Positions 1 to 12,265 of a DNA stretch of 64,000 nucleotides are shown here, piece after piece (the stretch's first letter is position 1; every line of letters starts with the position of its first letter). Below the pieces are notes generated by a model. That model was given only the letters and a program-made list of their open reading frames with translations. It made no database searches and was not told the origin of the DNA. The translations under genes and the position numbers were made by a program. Origin of the DNA: Owenia fusiformis (Eukaryota; Annelida; Polychaeta; Sabellida; Oweniidae); the NCBI GenBank assembly GCA_903813345.2, contig CAIIXF020000007.1, positions 36,345,038 through 36,409,037 on the forward strand, given 5' to 3'.

Positions 1-261
1 AAATTTGTAAATTGAAATGTTGGGCATGTATCGGAGGGTACAAAACATATGGACATTATAAACCGTGTTGTTTCTAATGAGTATGGAATATCAAACAACC
101 CCTTTTGAAAGCTGTTCGCGGAGACATGTTTTATTAACCAGTTAGAAATTATCGACGGACTTAATATTTATGTATATATTTAATGTCGTTGCCATGGTAT
201 CAACACACATGGCGCATGATGTCAGGGGGGGGGGAGATTTCCCAATGATGACCTGTAGCTT

Positions 262-449
262 GCCCGTAGCCAGCTTTTACCAGGAGGGGGAGCTTTTTTC
301 CAGGGGGGAGCTTTTTCACAATTTTGGCTAAAAATCATGCGAGAAATTCTCAGAATGCTGAAAAACTGCATGATTTTGAAAGAATTTCTGGCCGGGGGGG
401 GGGGGGCTTCCGCTCCCCCAGCCCCCCCCCCCCCCTCTGGCTACGGGCC
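262..449. mobile_element. Foldback MITE, GTAGCCAG family
   Basis: The ends are inverted repeats: cccgtagccag on the left and ctggctacggg on the right. Inside there are long G and C runs, and aaaatcatgc is mirrored by gcatgatttt, so the unit can fold into one hairpin. Related ends or full hairpins occur near 19289, 30439, 31979, 36060 and 42388. No coding capacity is seen. Assignment to a transposon superfamily is not possible from this sequence. Confidence 0.6.
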
Positions 450-1172
450 TGAGTAGTATTCGGCATGTTCGATGACCAATTTTATCAACAGGCCTCACTT
501 GGATCTCACTATGTACATTGTTTTATGAGTATTCTCTACAAGTTTGGATAGAGTAACTTCAATAGTATTACCGTAGTTTTGAAATGATGATGTTGAAATG
601 ATGTTAATTGAAATAAACGCCATTTCCACGATTTCAAATGTTACTTTGCGTATGCGCAGCACTGAATGAGCACGTGCTCATGATTGTTCACGTGATCACA
701 TCCTGCAATTTGATTGGACGTCATATAATGGGGAATCCCCGAATACAATATAGAATATGAAAGAATTGTGGGAGCTACTCACTTCTTCTGGCATGATGTG
801 ATAGAATAGCAGAATTCATGGAATTCATGGAATTCCAAAAATATCAATCATCGTTAATTTGCCCATGCACGATATACACATTACTGTATTGATTCTTGAC
901 TTTGCATTCATGGATACGTACATCTGGCCCATAGGCATAGACGATATCATTCGATCATAAATTGCAATTATAATTTGATATAATAAAAATGCTTATAGAC
1001 TAAATGACCCCATACCCGCATATTTTGACACATTGTATCTTTTTCAAGTGGATTCTGAAACTTTGCAATTAAGTTTTCATAAGGGACAAGATGATATATA
1101 ACATGTCATGTTGGCAATGCTATATGCATGAGTTTAGAGTGGGGTGCATACATATGAAACACCCTGAAAATG
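450..1172. other. Non-coding stretch, no feature seen
   Basis: AT-rich sequence with no exon-like open frame. A short duplicated attcatgga motif lies near 815-830. I see nothing further to support. Confidence 0.5.
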
Positions 1173-2171
1173 TACAGTGCGTATCAAAAAAAACGCAACA
1201 GATTGTTATCTCGGAAAAGCACAAAACCAGTGATAACCGCATCGATTTCATTCAATGCACCATTACGCCATGTGTCTCCTCTTTACAATGATATATCATT
1301 CATTGATATCTGGTCATGGTTGGGCGAGTAATCATTCCATTTGCAAAGTGGGCCAAAATTAGCTTTGCACCAAGTTTTAAACATCGCAAAAGTCAGTGTA
1401 CGGAGCCCGATGCAATATTGGACGAAAACATAAAACCAATGCTGACTGCATCCTTTTCATTCAATGTAGCAAAAAGCCAAATTACTCCTCTTTGCAATGG
1501 AATATCATTCATTCACAGGGAGTCATGGCTGGCCGAATAATGATTAATTTTGCAATATTGGGCAAAATTCAGCTCGGACCCAAGTTTTAAAAAATTGCAA
1601 AAGTCAGTACAAGGGGTATAGGGGCTATTTGAAGAAGGTGTGACAGGTGTGGCACAGACAGTAAAGTGTTCATACTCATACTCTTGCAAGAATACATCCT
1701 TTACCCCTCCAAATTGCCACCACTTCCTTGCACATAAAGATGCGCTCATCTGTCCACGTCATGCATGGTTCAGCCCTGAGTCATCTGTGGGTTAAAGCAG
1801 AGAAAAGCAGTCAATGGGCAATTCTTTCTCGAAGTTTTGCAATATCTGGTGGAGGAATTGTGAGCACAGATGCTCCTGAGATAGCTCCAAAAGAAAAAGT
1901 CACAACAATTCAAGTCAGGGGATTTGCCATTGGCACTTAGCCCTTGCACTGATATTTGCAATATCTAAAACTTGGCCCAAAGCCGATTTTGACCCACTGT
2001 GGGAATGGAAGGATTTCTCACCCAACCATTACCACATGTGAATGAATGGCATATCATTGCAAAGAGGAGAGACGTGGCTTTATGGTACATTGAATGAAAT
2101 TGATGTAGTCATTACTAGTTTTGTGATATTAAGAGGTAACTACTTGTTGCGTTTTTTTGATACGCCCTGTA
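1173..2171. mobile_element. MITE with TACAGTGCGTATC ends (mariner-like)
   Basis: The left end reads TACAGTGCGTATCA and then an A run with CGCAACA. The right end is its inverted counterpart (tgttgcg, T run, gatacgccctgta). A TA dinucleotide at each edge fits Tc1/mariner target duplication. Subterminal sequence is also mirrored: cattgatttcattcaatg-type sequence near 1240 and its complement near 2085. The 999-bp interior has no transposase frame, so it is non-autonomous. It is related in layout and interior to the element at 3473-4298. Confidence 0.7.
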
Positions 2172-2397
2172 TATAGTCCTTTCTTGATCAGAAAATCGAA
2201 TTCCAGATTATATTGTAAATTGTGGTGTATTGTTAACTTGTACGTTAAAATATTTACTTCCTGTCTCTAAGATACAGAAAAATCAAGAAAAAACAAACAA
2301 CCTGAACACTTATCAAAGAAGTTTAGATCAAATAATCAAATCAATTGAAATTAAAAAAGTTGGTTGGTTGAATTATAATAATGGTAAAAAAGCTCAC

Positions 2398-2707
2398 CTC
2401 GCTCAGCGTAGAAATGATCAGTGAGAGCGCTTGCAACAAGTGGTCCGGCATCTGCTCCATTTATTTGGCATTCGTTTACATCGGTGCCTTCAATTGTTTC
2501 TAGATTGAACGAACTACAAATCTCCTCGTTTAATAAACAAAGTTTGGCGCAATCATACACAGTGCTGCCGCTAACAGTCTTTGTTATGTTTCCTGTTTTT
2601 TTCGAGTTGGCGACTTTGGTGTAAATTTCTTGTTTCGTTTTAATTGAAATACCGAAATATATAGACAACAGGAACACCAGCAGATTGAAGAGGAGTGTGG
2701 TGTCCAT
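2398..2707 (-). CDS. Partial gene: first coding exon with PAN/apple-like domain
   Basis: Read from ATG at 2707, the exon encodes about 103 residues. It opens with a hydrophobic signal peptide or signal anchor (MDTTLLFNLLVFLLSIYFG). A Cys pattern typical of PAN/apple folds follows: YDCAKLCLLNEEICSSFN, then NECQINGADAG and a terminal aromatic stretch. PAN modules are extracellular protein- or carbohydrate-binding domains. A donor (GAG|gtgagc) follows base 2398. The frame would otherwise run on about 13 more codons to a stop at 2351, ending in FYHYY, which also looks like a PAN end, so both ends remain possible. An upstream in-frame Met at 2812 exists but lacks a leader-like start. No further exon was recognised in bases 1-2397. 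Family assignment rests on Cys spacing and hydrophobicity only. Confidence 0.5.
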
Positions 2708-2812
2708 TGTGGAGTTGCAGAGTATCTTGGTCCGACAGCCTTCGATCCCTTCTCCCAATTCACATTGCATACGTCGCGATTTATCTAATGCCAAATTAAA
2801 TACAGCATCCAA

Positions 2813-3303
2813 TCAAAATTCGATTTGACGATAATCTGATATCTCTCACCCAATACCATTGTTAATCGGCATACTATTGCAGCTAACTATTGACAGTCTT
2901 TACCAAGAGGAGGGAAAACCCCATGATTCAATTGATGACAAACGATTTCCTCCTTCGCGCACCTCCTTTTGTCGAAAACGTAGCCTCCATATTGGTTTTC
3001 AAAGTTTTCAAATTGACCTAGTTTTAAACCAATCAACGATCGACTCGCTAAACCAATCAGCGACGATGTCATCTCAATACAGATTTACATTATAAGCGTA
3101 TGTCATCTTTGAACCCTGGGGTTTCTCCCCCTCTTGTCTTTACCCTTCGTCAGTTCAAAAATTTTACAGGCAGCTGGTGAGATTGATTTTTGCATCTGAT
3201 TGGTCAAGAGGTCCTTACCAATAGCTAAGTCAATCAGAGTGGCCAATAAGTCAATCAGAGTAACGAGCACCTATCATGGTTGGAAGTCGTAGTGGAGTCA
3301 GTT
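2813..3303. other. Upstream region of PAN-like gene, nothing specific
   Basis: The stretch contains short repeats of aatcag and caatcagag (for example 3055 and 3233-3258). I do not see a convincing promoter element or exon. It would hold the 5' UTR and promoter of the minus-strand exon at 2398-2707. Confidence 0.35.
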
Positions 3304-3445
3304 ATGCCTTGGTCACATTTGCTCAGATTTTCACTACCGCTCCCGGCCGATTGAGTATTTTGTTCAAAATTGAATACAATGTTGAACAAAACACTTAATC
3401 GGCCGGGCGCCGGCCGATGGATCGGATCATATGTGACCAAGGCAT
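3304..3445. mobile_element. Palindromic MITE, ATGCCTTGGTCA ends
   Basis: The arms atgccttggtcacat and atgtgaccaaggcat are exact inverted repeats. The stem continues inward with cggccgattgagt against acttaatcggccg and ttgttcaaaattg against its mirror. The whole 142-bp unit is one hairpin, GC-rich near the ends in an AT-rich setting. A related, longer GC-rich relative begins at 14966. Confidence 0.7.
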
Positions 3446-3472
3446 TAGGTGTTCAATTGCACATGCTATATA

Positions 3473-4298
3473 TACAGTGCGTCCCAAAAAGCAACAAACA
3501 AATACATTGTAAAATCACAAAACCAGTGATGATTACATCAATTTGATTTAGTTTACCAGGAAGCCACATGTCTCCTCTTTCCAATGGTATGTATCAATTA
3601 TTCATATACGACCACAGACCACTGGATAATCATTCCTTTTGCACAACGTGCCAAAATCTGTTCTGGACTAAGATTTAGACATTACAACAGTTAACAAAGA
3701 GTCACCAATGAGGTTGCTGCTCTCCGCCAGAACCCCAGATGATTCAAAGAGGTGTGCGACATGCCCAGGCGACATGGAAACACAAGCCAGTCTCTGTGTG
3801 TTGAGAATTAGTGGTCATGTGAAAGGGCATGGAATGTAATCTTTAATGAGTAATCTTTCATAATATGACAGACGACGACTGTTTATGCCACTACTTTTTC
3901 CATGTGTTTCGTTAACTGAACCAACAAGTATAATGATGAACACTCAGCTAAATTTTCTTTTCATTCTTTCTTTTTTCTAAGTAAATCTGAATCAAAAACT
4001 GGTGTTGTAAAAATCTTGTGACAAGAATTTAATCCCCAGTACCAATTACATAATGATTTACCTGATTGCATAATCAGGATCAGTTGATTGATATTTCATA
4101 ATTTGGCACAAAGGCCTTTAACCCTTGTACGAAAAAACAATGATTTTTCAGTGGTCCATGATCAGATATGAACAAATGACAAATCATTGGAAATGGGAGA
4201 CACGTGGCTTCATGATAAACTAAATGAAATTGATGAAATCATCACTGGATTTGTGATTTTTTTTCTTTGTTGCGTTTTTTGGGACGCACTCTACTGTA
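3473..4298. mobile_element. MITE with TACAGTGCGTCCC ends (mariner-like)
   Basis: Left end TACAGTGCGTCCCAAAAA with caacaa. The right end is the complement (ttgttgcg, T run, gggacgcactctactgta). TA at both edges suits a Tc1/mariner-type target site. Mirrored subterminal blocks around 3510-3600 and 4180-4260 include the cacatgtctcc word and its complement. No transposase frame in 826 bp. It is a sister family of 1173-2171, with the same subterminal theme but a different TIR core. Confidence 0.7.
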
Positions 4299-5761
4299 TA
4301 GCACCATCTTTGACTTAAGTATTAATAATACATATAATATTGATATCTAACGAAGTGGTGTTTTTGAAAAATCAAAAATCAATACAATAACTATAGAAAT
4401 CTACAATATAAGAAAATTCAATAGTGGAATTTTCGAGAAAAGGATACTTTAGTGAAGCCGTATTGATAGCGATTTATAATGGCAACCAATCGGGGATTTT
4501 CCAAAATTCAAACGGAACTAAATAAAAGGAAAAATGAACCATTCTCATTTTGACATACTAGGAATATACGTAAGTTTAAACTGAGAAAACAAAAAACTCG
4601 TATCCAGGAAGTTAATCCATTTTGTAACATAGACGTTCCGTCTATAAGTAACTTGTTGCGGAACAGTGATAATGAACAGTATTTGGCAACAAATCATAGG
4701 TAATTAATGACATTTTGTTTGTTGCTAGAAATACAAATTACCCGTTCAACTGTCTTCAAAATAGCTCAATAAGTTTTCACTAGTTTAAAATTATTAAAGT
4801 TGGATGTTCCTTTGATTACTAGCTTATAAATGAAAAAAATATACATTTATGACTAGTCCAAGAAATTTCCGAGGAGAAAATCATTAAACATCATGAAAAA
4901 TATCAATTGGAATGGAAACTGACAATGATGATAGGTTTCTACATCTCTAAATAGCGTGATACATTTTTGCGAACCATTATCTGAGTGAACATATCAATGC
5001 ATGAGCTAAATTGAACAAACCATTACTATCATGTAAATATCGGTATTTAATATAGCTAGCTAATATAAATCCTGTGTCAGATTTATCATGAATTGTTGAA
5101 GTAGGTGACAATTACCTTGACATTAGAATTGCACTCCTTTTCTAGAAAACAAAGATTTCCTTTCGCTTTCAGAATTCATTAAAATGAGTTCGTTCAGATA
5201 ACAAATGGTCTTACATATGAAAACGTTTCCTTGTTACTGTCACAATGTCTTATTGTGTCCATTTGCTTCCAAATAATCACAAGCTTGATAATATTTTCTC
5301 ACTTTTGAATGGCACATAACTAACCATTGTTATCGTGTCATCATTAAATATTCATAGTGTCATCGTGTATGTCCGTTTAATCCTTTCCCGACGTGAATAT
5401 AAGAGAAAATGTTGGCCCTCGTGACTGATAAGTAAGAATAGATTTTAGGGGAAAACTGTAAATTACCTCCGCCCCGGGACATATACCTTGAATTTTATCA
5501 CTGAAATACAATTTCTAGTAAGGATTATCACAATAGAACAACTTGTAAAAATTTGGTGTAAAAATACTGAATATAACTGAAGTTATCGTCATTTCATTGA
5601 TGTATATAAATAAAAACAATGGTGCCAAAGGAGCCTATCGTCCTTAAAGGTATTACATAATAGGGCTCCATATGGAGCCCATCGTCGTGCAAGGGTTAAT
5701 CCAAACACTAAAAATAGGGTACATTGACTAGCTTCGATTCAATACAATACAATTCGATACA
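4299..5761. other. Non-coding stretch, no feature seen
   Basis: AT-rich sequence without exon-like frames. A short palindromic word pair (ggctccatatggagcc) lies near 5664. Confidence 0.45.
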
Positions 5762-5789
5762 ATACAAGTACACTCCCCTCCATAAGTTT
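5762..5789. repeat. 28-bp transposon-end word, also at 53327-53354 inverted
   Basis: The word starting acactcccctccataag and ending ggcaacct occurs here and, exactly complemented, at 53327-53354. A TA-containing edge (gtacactcccc) is like mariner TIRs. The partner end was not found at either locus; at the second one it may lie in the N gap. Confidence 0.5.
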
Positions 5790-6328
5790 GGCAACCTTTG
5801 CTCCCCATTGAACAAGAACAAGTGGAGCAATTCGTTAAATATACCTTAAAATGGGAATTTAAGGATATTATGATGTCATAATTGCCGGGTGAACAATTGA
5901 AACTGACTAAATAATACATAGGGTGACGGGATATTTTATTACCTTCAATATGGTACCAATATCATTAAAAATAGTTAAAAATTAAAAAAGTTATGGCCAA
6001 TATTGTGTTTATCATACTTTATGGCTAATGAAAAGTGGGCGTGGCACTTTGCATCCGTTTCCATGGTAACGGGCCATTTTTAAAAACTTTTCATTGTCAT
6101 ATTTGGAATCTACATATCAATATTATGAAAGTACAACATGTTTTGAGCGGTTGCAGTCAATCTTAATTAAAGTTCCATATTTGACCCTGCTCCCACTCGC
6201 CTAAAGGCAAGGTTTTAATAAATGAACGTTACGATATGTGATACTTGACTTTTTGCAAACCATTGAATAATTTATAACTTCACTTTGTTCACAACTGCCT
6301 GAATGAAAATAACAAGTAAATTCATTCA
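5790..6328. other. Non-coding stretch, no feature seen
   Basis: No coherent frame or repeat boundary was recognised in this segment. Confidence 0.4.
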
Positions 6329-8134
6329 GTGACAAGAAATCGCAAGGAAATGGAGAGGAGACGCCCACAGGCATCAAGACCCCCACCAGTCATCAAGTCC
6401 AAGAATCGACCACTAGTCCATGGTATGAAATGTCTACGACGTCTAATAAAGGAGTTGGTAGCACACTATAGCGCAGCACACATATGTCCCCTAATAAAAA
6501 AGGCTGAATTATGCCTGCCATTAACAGAGGTCAAAAAATCACCAAAAAATAAAATCCCAATTTTTCACAATTTGGAGTACACAATGCAACAGAAAATAAT
6601 ACAAAATGATTTTAAATATATGATTTAGGTTTCTAAGCTATAAGTTTGAGTTTTTTTTCTTATCAATACCAAAAATATGTAATCAGTGTATCGACGTTTT
6701 ATATTGTTTCTCAGGTATTAATAGGATAAATGCTACAAATGAATCACTTTTATATTGGAATGACAAATGTTTCAATTATGCTAGTTTTTCACAAAAGGGG
6801 TCTCAATACGTTTTGAGATATGGACTTTTATTCAGCGGTGAAAATTATCAATAAAGGCGGGCCTATTGCTCTTCCTTGACTAATTGGGACTACAGCTTAA
6901 ATTCTATTTCCCGTAGTTAGATATAGCTCAGTTGCTTATAAAACAGCCATCAAGACTTGATCGAATTCATGAATAATTGAGAAAAATCGTTATCATCATC
7001 TTCCTAAAATTTGATTGTATCCAGCGGTAAGGTCAAAGAACAAACAGCCATTAGAAAACTTGATGATAGCCACAAGTAACGTCGAGGAAGAATTTCAAGG
7101 CGTTCGATTGCATATGACTCTAATTGATTATTAGACATGCCCTTGGAATATGTGAACATTCCAATACCTCTGTAACATTTAATTAGATATAAATCGTACC
7201 TATTTGTTATTGTATTATGTTTTGTAAAACATGAACAATAATTTGTTGTTAGACCCCTTGCGATTATATGGAAAAATCTGGTAATAACATGTTTTAAATG
7301 GTAAGAAAACTAATATGTTCCCAATCATAAATAACCTAAATATTCCACATAATTTTGTTGAATCGGCTTGTCTCTGTTTGAAAAATGAAACAAAATCACA
7401 CTTGCATAATTACATTTACTTTTCTCTATAAATAACCAACAACTTTGTTCTGGGCTAAAAGACGATTTATTAATTAAATAATTATAATATAAATGCAAAC
7501 ACAATTAATACGAAGATACACACAATAAAATTAAAACCTATTAACCGCCCCCTGTGTTGTATTCCTTAAATAAATTAAGGGTGGGGAGGGTTGGGTGATT
7601 TTTAAAATTGCACAACGCGCATGACGGAAACATTTACAGTACATGTGCACAGGTAAGTAAGTACATTGAATTTCACAGGTAAGTATAGATGTCATGCTAG
7701 GATGAGAACTATCCAATCGATCAAAATAAACTTCAATTTATGAATAAAAAATACGCATTAATTAAACACCGACATCTACGGTAAAACTAAATAGTATATT
7801 TTTAAATTATGATAATTTATTTTTGTTCGTATGCTTAGAATAACGGTCTGTGTCTTATAAAATGTATAAAAGTTCGAATCAAAATATTTACGTTTTTGAC
7901 CCCTTGTGATGAAAGACATTTTTCGACCCGAAAGCCGGAAGTTTTTACAGCAAATGGTATTTTAAAAGAATCAAGACATGTACACCTTCATAAATATTGC
8001 TTCAGATGTTGCTGCGCTACAGTGTGCTACGGATCATTCATATTCGGAAGTCATACCATGGACTACACGGGGAAAGAGCAAAAATCATTGGAACCCAAGC
8101 TATATCTCTGAATTAACAAAAACATGTAATAAAA
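6329..8134 (+). pseudogene. Retroelement-like ORF fragment split by a transposon
   Basis: The open frame at 6329-6413 (basic, PPPVIKSKNRP) is broken by the element at 6414-8065. If that element and one CAC target copy are removed, the frame continues without a stop into 8069-8134 as RGKSKNHWNPSYISELTK, then a stop. The PRGK-x3-W-x-P look resembles the linker between endonuclease and reverse transcriptase in some non-LTR retrotransposons. That resemblance is from memory and weak. Only about 50 residues survive, with no catalytic motif, so it would be a dead fragment in any case. Confidence 0.35.
6414..8065. mobile_element. TIR element TAGTCCATGG, copy 1, 3-bp TSD (CAC)
   Basis: Ends are TAGTCCATGGTATGA and its exact inverse. 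CAC flanks both sides (6411-6413 and 8066-8068). The interior is homologous to the second copy at 33798-35969 but keeps a block at about 7375-7790 that the second lacks. No transposase is encoded. A 3-bp TSD excludes Tc1/mariner, piggyBac and hAT; the superfamily is unassigned. Confidence 0.85.
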
Positions 8135-9251
8135 TTTAACTTAAACGGTGAATCATGGTATCACAAGAAAGACTGGTGAATGTGAGTCTAATTTTAAGTA
8201 AATAAATATTTCCTTTGTTTTCCGGTGGTAAATTTCATGACTAAGGAACATCAAAGGGGCATAAAGCAAGAAATCTATGATTTCTGTTTTTTCTTGCTAA
8301 AAAAACGGCATGACAAGCTTTTTACAAATTGCAATAAAACAACTGAGGACGTAACTTTGAAATCCAAAACCTCTTTTATCACGCGATTAAAGCAGTGGAT
8401 GAATAGTTTTTGAAGAATATTTCGTGTTGCATATGTGTTGAATCATCATGTTTACAGAATGGCTGTGGTTTCCGCAGGCCTTTTAAATGATGACGCAGGG
8501 GTAACCTTATGCGGGCATGGTTTTAGTGATTCTACCAAGGCAGAAACAAGGCAGTCCCAGATTTTTCGAGAAGCATATTAAATGAAAACCGAATTTTGTG
8601 ACCTATTTTCATTTCTTAAAGATAGTCAGCAAAAAACTAAAAACTCTGTCGTTCAGATTTTGGTTGTTTACTTTATCGTAAAGTAAAACTAGTGAATAAA
8701 ATAATATAAATTGAAAACATAAAACGTCAATGTTTTTCTAAAATACGAGGCAATAATAATACATATTTTTGCTCGTATATGGATACTATTGCCTGGAAAT
8801 AAAGGTCTGGGAACAACACCCCTAAGAATTTAGGTCCGGGACCTGTATCCCTAAGGATATCAGTCCAATTGGGACCACGTACTCTGCCAATGTCCCTAGG
8901 ACCAATGTCTCTCGACATATATGACGGATTGATGCACATACTTTAGCAAGTGGTATTGTTTTTAAACAGTAAGTAATCACTGTTTAAGTTGAAGTCTTAG
9001 ATTTAAAACACGATACCTTCTAAAATGGGTATGGTTCAAATTCACGCTTTAAATGTTAGTGTAGTTATATGTGATACACACAATAAAATGGGGATACATT
9101 CTAACTCTAATATTTTTTATTCAACTATCAACGGTTGATAAGAAAAATGCAAAATGTTGCTGTTGCTAAATAAAAATTATGTTATTTGCTATTTGTATCA
9201 TAATATAGAAAAAGTCAACGCCTTGTTTATGCAAGTGTTCTCCCAGGCTGC
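8135..9251. other. Non-coding stretch downstream of pseudogene
   Basis: Includes a patch near 8800-8930 with many ggacc and cctaagga words, which looks like a decayed palindrome of the GC-tipped type. No supported gene. Confidence 0.4.
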
Positions 9252-10412
9252 TTAACCGAACATGAACATTTCTACGAATTCTGATGCATGATACGCTACT
9301 CTGTTCTCACTAGATTTATATCTGCAAACGTATCAACGACAGCAAAGCTACAGGAACCTGTCTTATCTGCTTTGTAGTAAAATTCTTCAGCATTGTTGGC
9401 GCTGGACAGTCTTGTCTTGCCATAGTAGACTACCACTCTTTCAAAGTTGTATACATCTTCAAAATCAACTGTAAACTTTTGTAATTCTTTCTTTGCGTTC
9501 GCCTGATCCATTGCATTTTCTTTTTTGTCCTTGCTTGCGATTACGATGTTACGTCCGTTTTGTCGAAATAATGGAGAGGTTAAGCTTTGCATATATAATC
9601 GAAACTGAACCTGTACGTATCACTCGACCATATACAAATTCATGTAGCCTTCTCATATAAATAGCCGTTCAAATCCAGTGTTTGTTTAGACTACACCATA
9701 GCGTCACTGGCATGTAGCGATTATAGCGGTCCTGTCTTGGCTTATTGAATTGTTACGAAGTTACGTATGCGGTGCGGAAGTTAGAGAGCAAATGACCATC
9801 ATTTCAATGTAATAGTTTATGCAGGAAAATTGAGATTAGGCCATTGGAGTATTTGTTTCATGCATTTGTAAAACATTACCCACTCATAGGTCATACTTAT
9901 CGTTAAACCAATAACTCAAATATATGCCCTTGTACACCGATCACCTGTTGAAATTAATACAGGCCGATTTCAACAAATGTAAACGGCGATATATTTAAAA
10001 TCGTATTCAAGCATGACCACGTCCCAACTTCTTTTGTTTTCTTTACAACTAAGCTATGACTGCAGTCTATTCAGTGTTGCGTATCGAACCTTGTTTATTA
10101 TAAAAATAGTGCAACAACAAGCAGAATTCACACATTTACCTTACACTTATTCTCAACTGAAGACATTGAATTTATCTCTTAGGTTTTACATTATAAATAT
10201 CTTAAGATGCAGAATACGAAAATAGAGGCTTAGGCCCAACTTTGTATGAATTTTATGAGAATAGTCTGATTTTAGAGAAATGAAAAGAAAAATATCCACA
10301 CCCTACACAAAATATTTATGGTTCCCCGGGAATACGTATGTGCTGCTTGTATATTAGAATCGTATTCCAGTTACAGAAAGAAGTACATATCATGGTAAAC
10401 TATATACAACAG

Positions 10413-10553
10413 TTATGCACTTGGAGGTTTTGGATACAGGGAATATCCCGAGGGATATATAATATATCTTCCCTTGGTCCCTTCGGTCCCTCGGGAAGAT
10501 ATATTGTATATCCCTCGGGATATTCCCTGTATCCAAAACCTCCAATTGCATAA
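10413..10553. repeat. 141-bp near-perfect palindrome
   Basis: The arms run ttatgca, ggaggttttggatacagg, gaatatcccgagggatat and back in exact mirror, closing on a GC-rich tip around 10478-10486 (ggtcccttcggtccc). Few mismatches are visible over about 65 bp per arm. Confidence 0.8.
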
Positions 10554-10898
10554 CCCCTATATATTGGCCAAGGGATAATCCCAATATCCTGAACCGCGAC
10601 TATAGGATAATATGTTTATCCCATACCAATCTTGGTCATCTGGTTCACATTGTTAAATCGTGGAAACATTTTAGAATATTCATGTCCAGTTTTGTTTTCT
10701 TGGCCGTGGGCGGATTTTCATGTTCTCTCAAATATTCCCATATTTATTTCTCGAATTTTTTATTGATTAAGTGGATGCTCTTTCCTTTTTTTAACTATCA
10801 AACAGACCCTGATTGTCTGTGTTTTCTCCATTGCCGTTTACAGTCATTCCGCGAATGTTACAAATTATGAACAAATATGCAAGCGGCGATTATGACGT

Positions 10899-10927
10899 AG
10901 CGGGCAGATATACTATATCTGCCCGCT
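10899..10927. repeat. 29-bp perfect palindrome AGCGGGCAGATAT
   Basis: The 13-bp arms agcgggcagatat and atatctgcccgct are separated by 3 bp. The same hairpin is at about 26292-26325 in the other CACTGG element, where the flanking gcgattatgacg lies on the opposite side. The surrounding block is therefore inverted. Confidence 0.75.
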
Positions 10928-10949
10928 TGGAGCGGGACGTAAAGCTTTA

Positions 10950-12115
10950 TCCCATGGTTGCAAGGAGGATATAGATCGAATATCACATGATGATATATTT
11001 GATATGTGGATCAAGATATCATATTTTAGCAAACAATTTACAAACCATCGAATATCACTTTTAAACTATCGAATATCACATCTTAAATAGAGGATATCCT
11101 ATGATTTATGAGTGATATGATTTTTATCCACGAATGGATATGATATCTGCACGAGTGAGCGTAGCGAGAGAGTGCAGATATCAACATCCATGAGTGGATT
11201 AAAATCATATCACGAGTAAATCATAGGATGTTCTTTATATTCCATAGTTAAAGTCATCATCAGAATCGTCGGGAATTAAGTGATTTAAAACGTATTTTCC
11301 AAACGATACGGCGATATTGACACTTAGCCTCGTTTTGAGTCTGAAGTAGCAAAAATCCATAAACCATGGCATACGGCGCCGTATGTCATGGCTAAAACAC
11401 CGTATGCTATGGTTAAGTGAAAATTTGCCAAAAATATCATATTTTACCACTGATTTCAAAAATACCGTTTTTATTTTGACATGTTATCCTATGGATATCA
11501 TGCTAACTATGGAATAATGTAGGAATATCCTATGGCTCTGAAAAAATATCACTTATATCCATGAGTGGATATTGATATTTTCGCGAGTGAGCGCAGCGAA
11601 TGAGTGAAGATACTGATATCCATGAGTGGATATAAGTGATATTTTTGAAAAACCATAGGATTGTCCGTTTATCCCATTGGGAATTATTATCCAGTGAACA
11701 TTGAATAGTCAGATAAATTGCAATGGAAAATTCCATTTCGTCTGACATTTTGATTGCGATAATTCAACGAACGTCATATACGTGACGTAACAGAGTGGTG
11801 TGTATTTAATGCGAACGCCGTAAAAACAAGATCCCAAAAAATAAAAATATATAATAAATATATAAACAATCGTTTTGCTGAATTAATAAAAAAAATTGAA
11901 AAAATCAAAACCATCGAATATCACCTTTGAAACCATCGAATATCACTTTTGAAACCATCGAATATCACCTTTCAATAAGTGATATTCGATGGTTTCAAAA
12001 GTGATATTCGATGATTTGGGAATTGTTTGCTAAAATATGATATCTTCATCCACGTATCAATTATATCTTCACGTGATATTCGATATATATCCTTGTAACC
12101 ATGGGATAAATAAGG
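10950..12115. repeat. Large inverted repeat with nested hairpins
   Basis: The left arm, about 10950-11090 (tttatcccatggttgcaa, then tatagatcgaatatcac, then repeats of atcgaatatcac), is mirrored at about 11885-12110. Between the arms lie two more hairpins. One at about 11100-11230 has ctcactc-type tips (gtgagcgtagcgag); the other is at about 11545-11660 (gtgagcgcagcgaa). atcgaatatcac units are repeated in both orientations. Confidence 0.7.
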
Positions 12116-12265
12116 GTTATGTACTGGGAGGTTTTGGATATGGGGTTTTTCCAGAGGGAGATATGCATATCTACCTGAGGGACCGTAGGGACAGAAAGTA
12201 GATGTGCATATCTCACGAGGGATGAACCCAATATCCAAACCGACCGTACATAACTGCTTTATCCT
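12112..12265. repeat. Long palindrome with GC tip
   Basis: gttatgtac, ggaggttttggatatggg and gagatatgcatatctac on the left are mirrored on the right, with the tip around gggaccgtagggac. Arm divergence is a little higher than at 10413. Its right arm only (cggtcggtttggatat) is found inverted at 25520. Confidence 0.7.

Noticed and set aside
3473-4298. Considered as an autonomous mariner
   Set aside because: No transposase frame or DDE/D motif in any frame.
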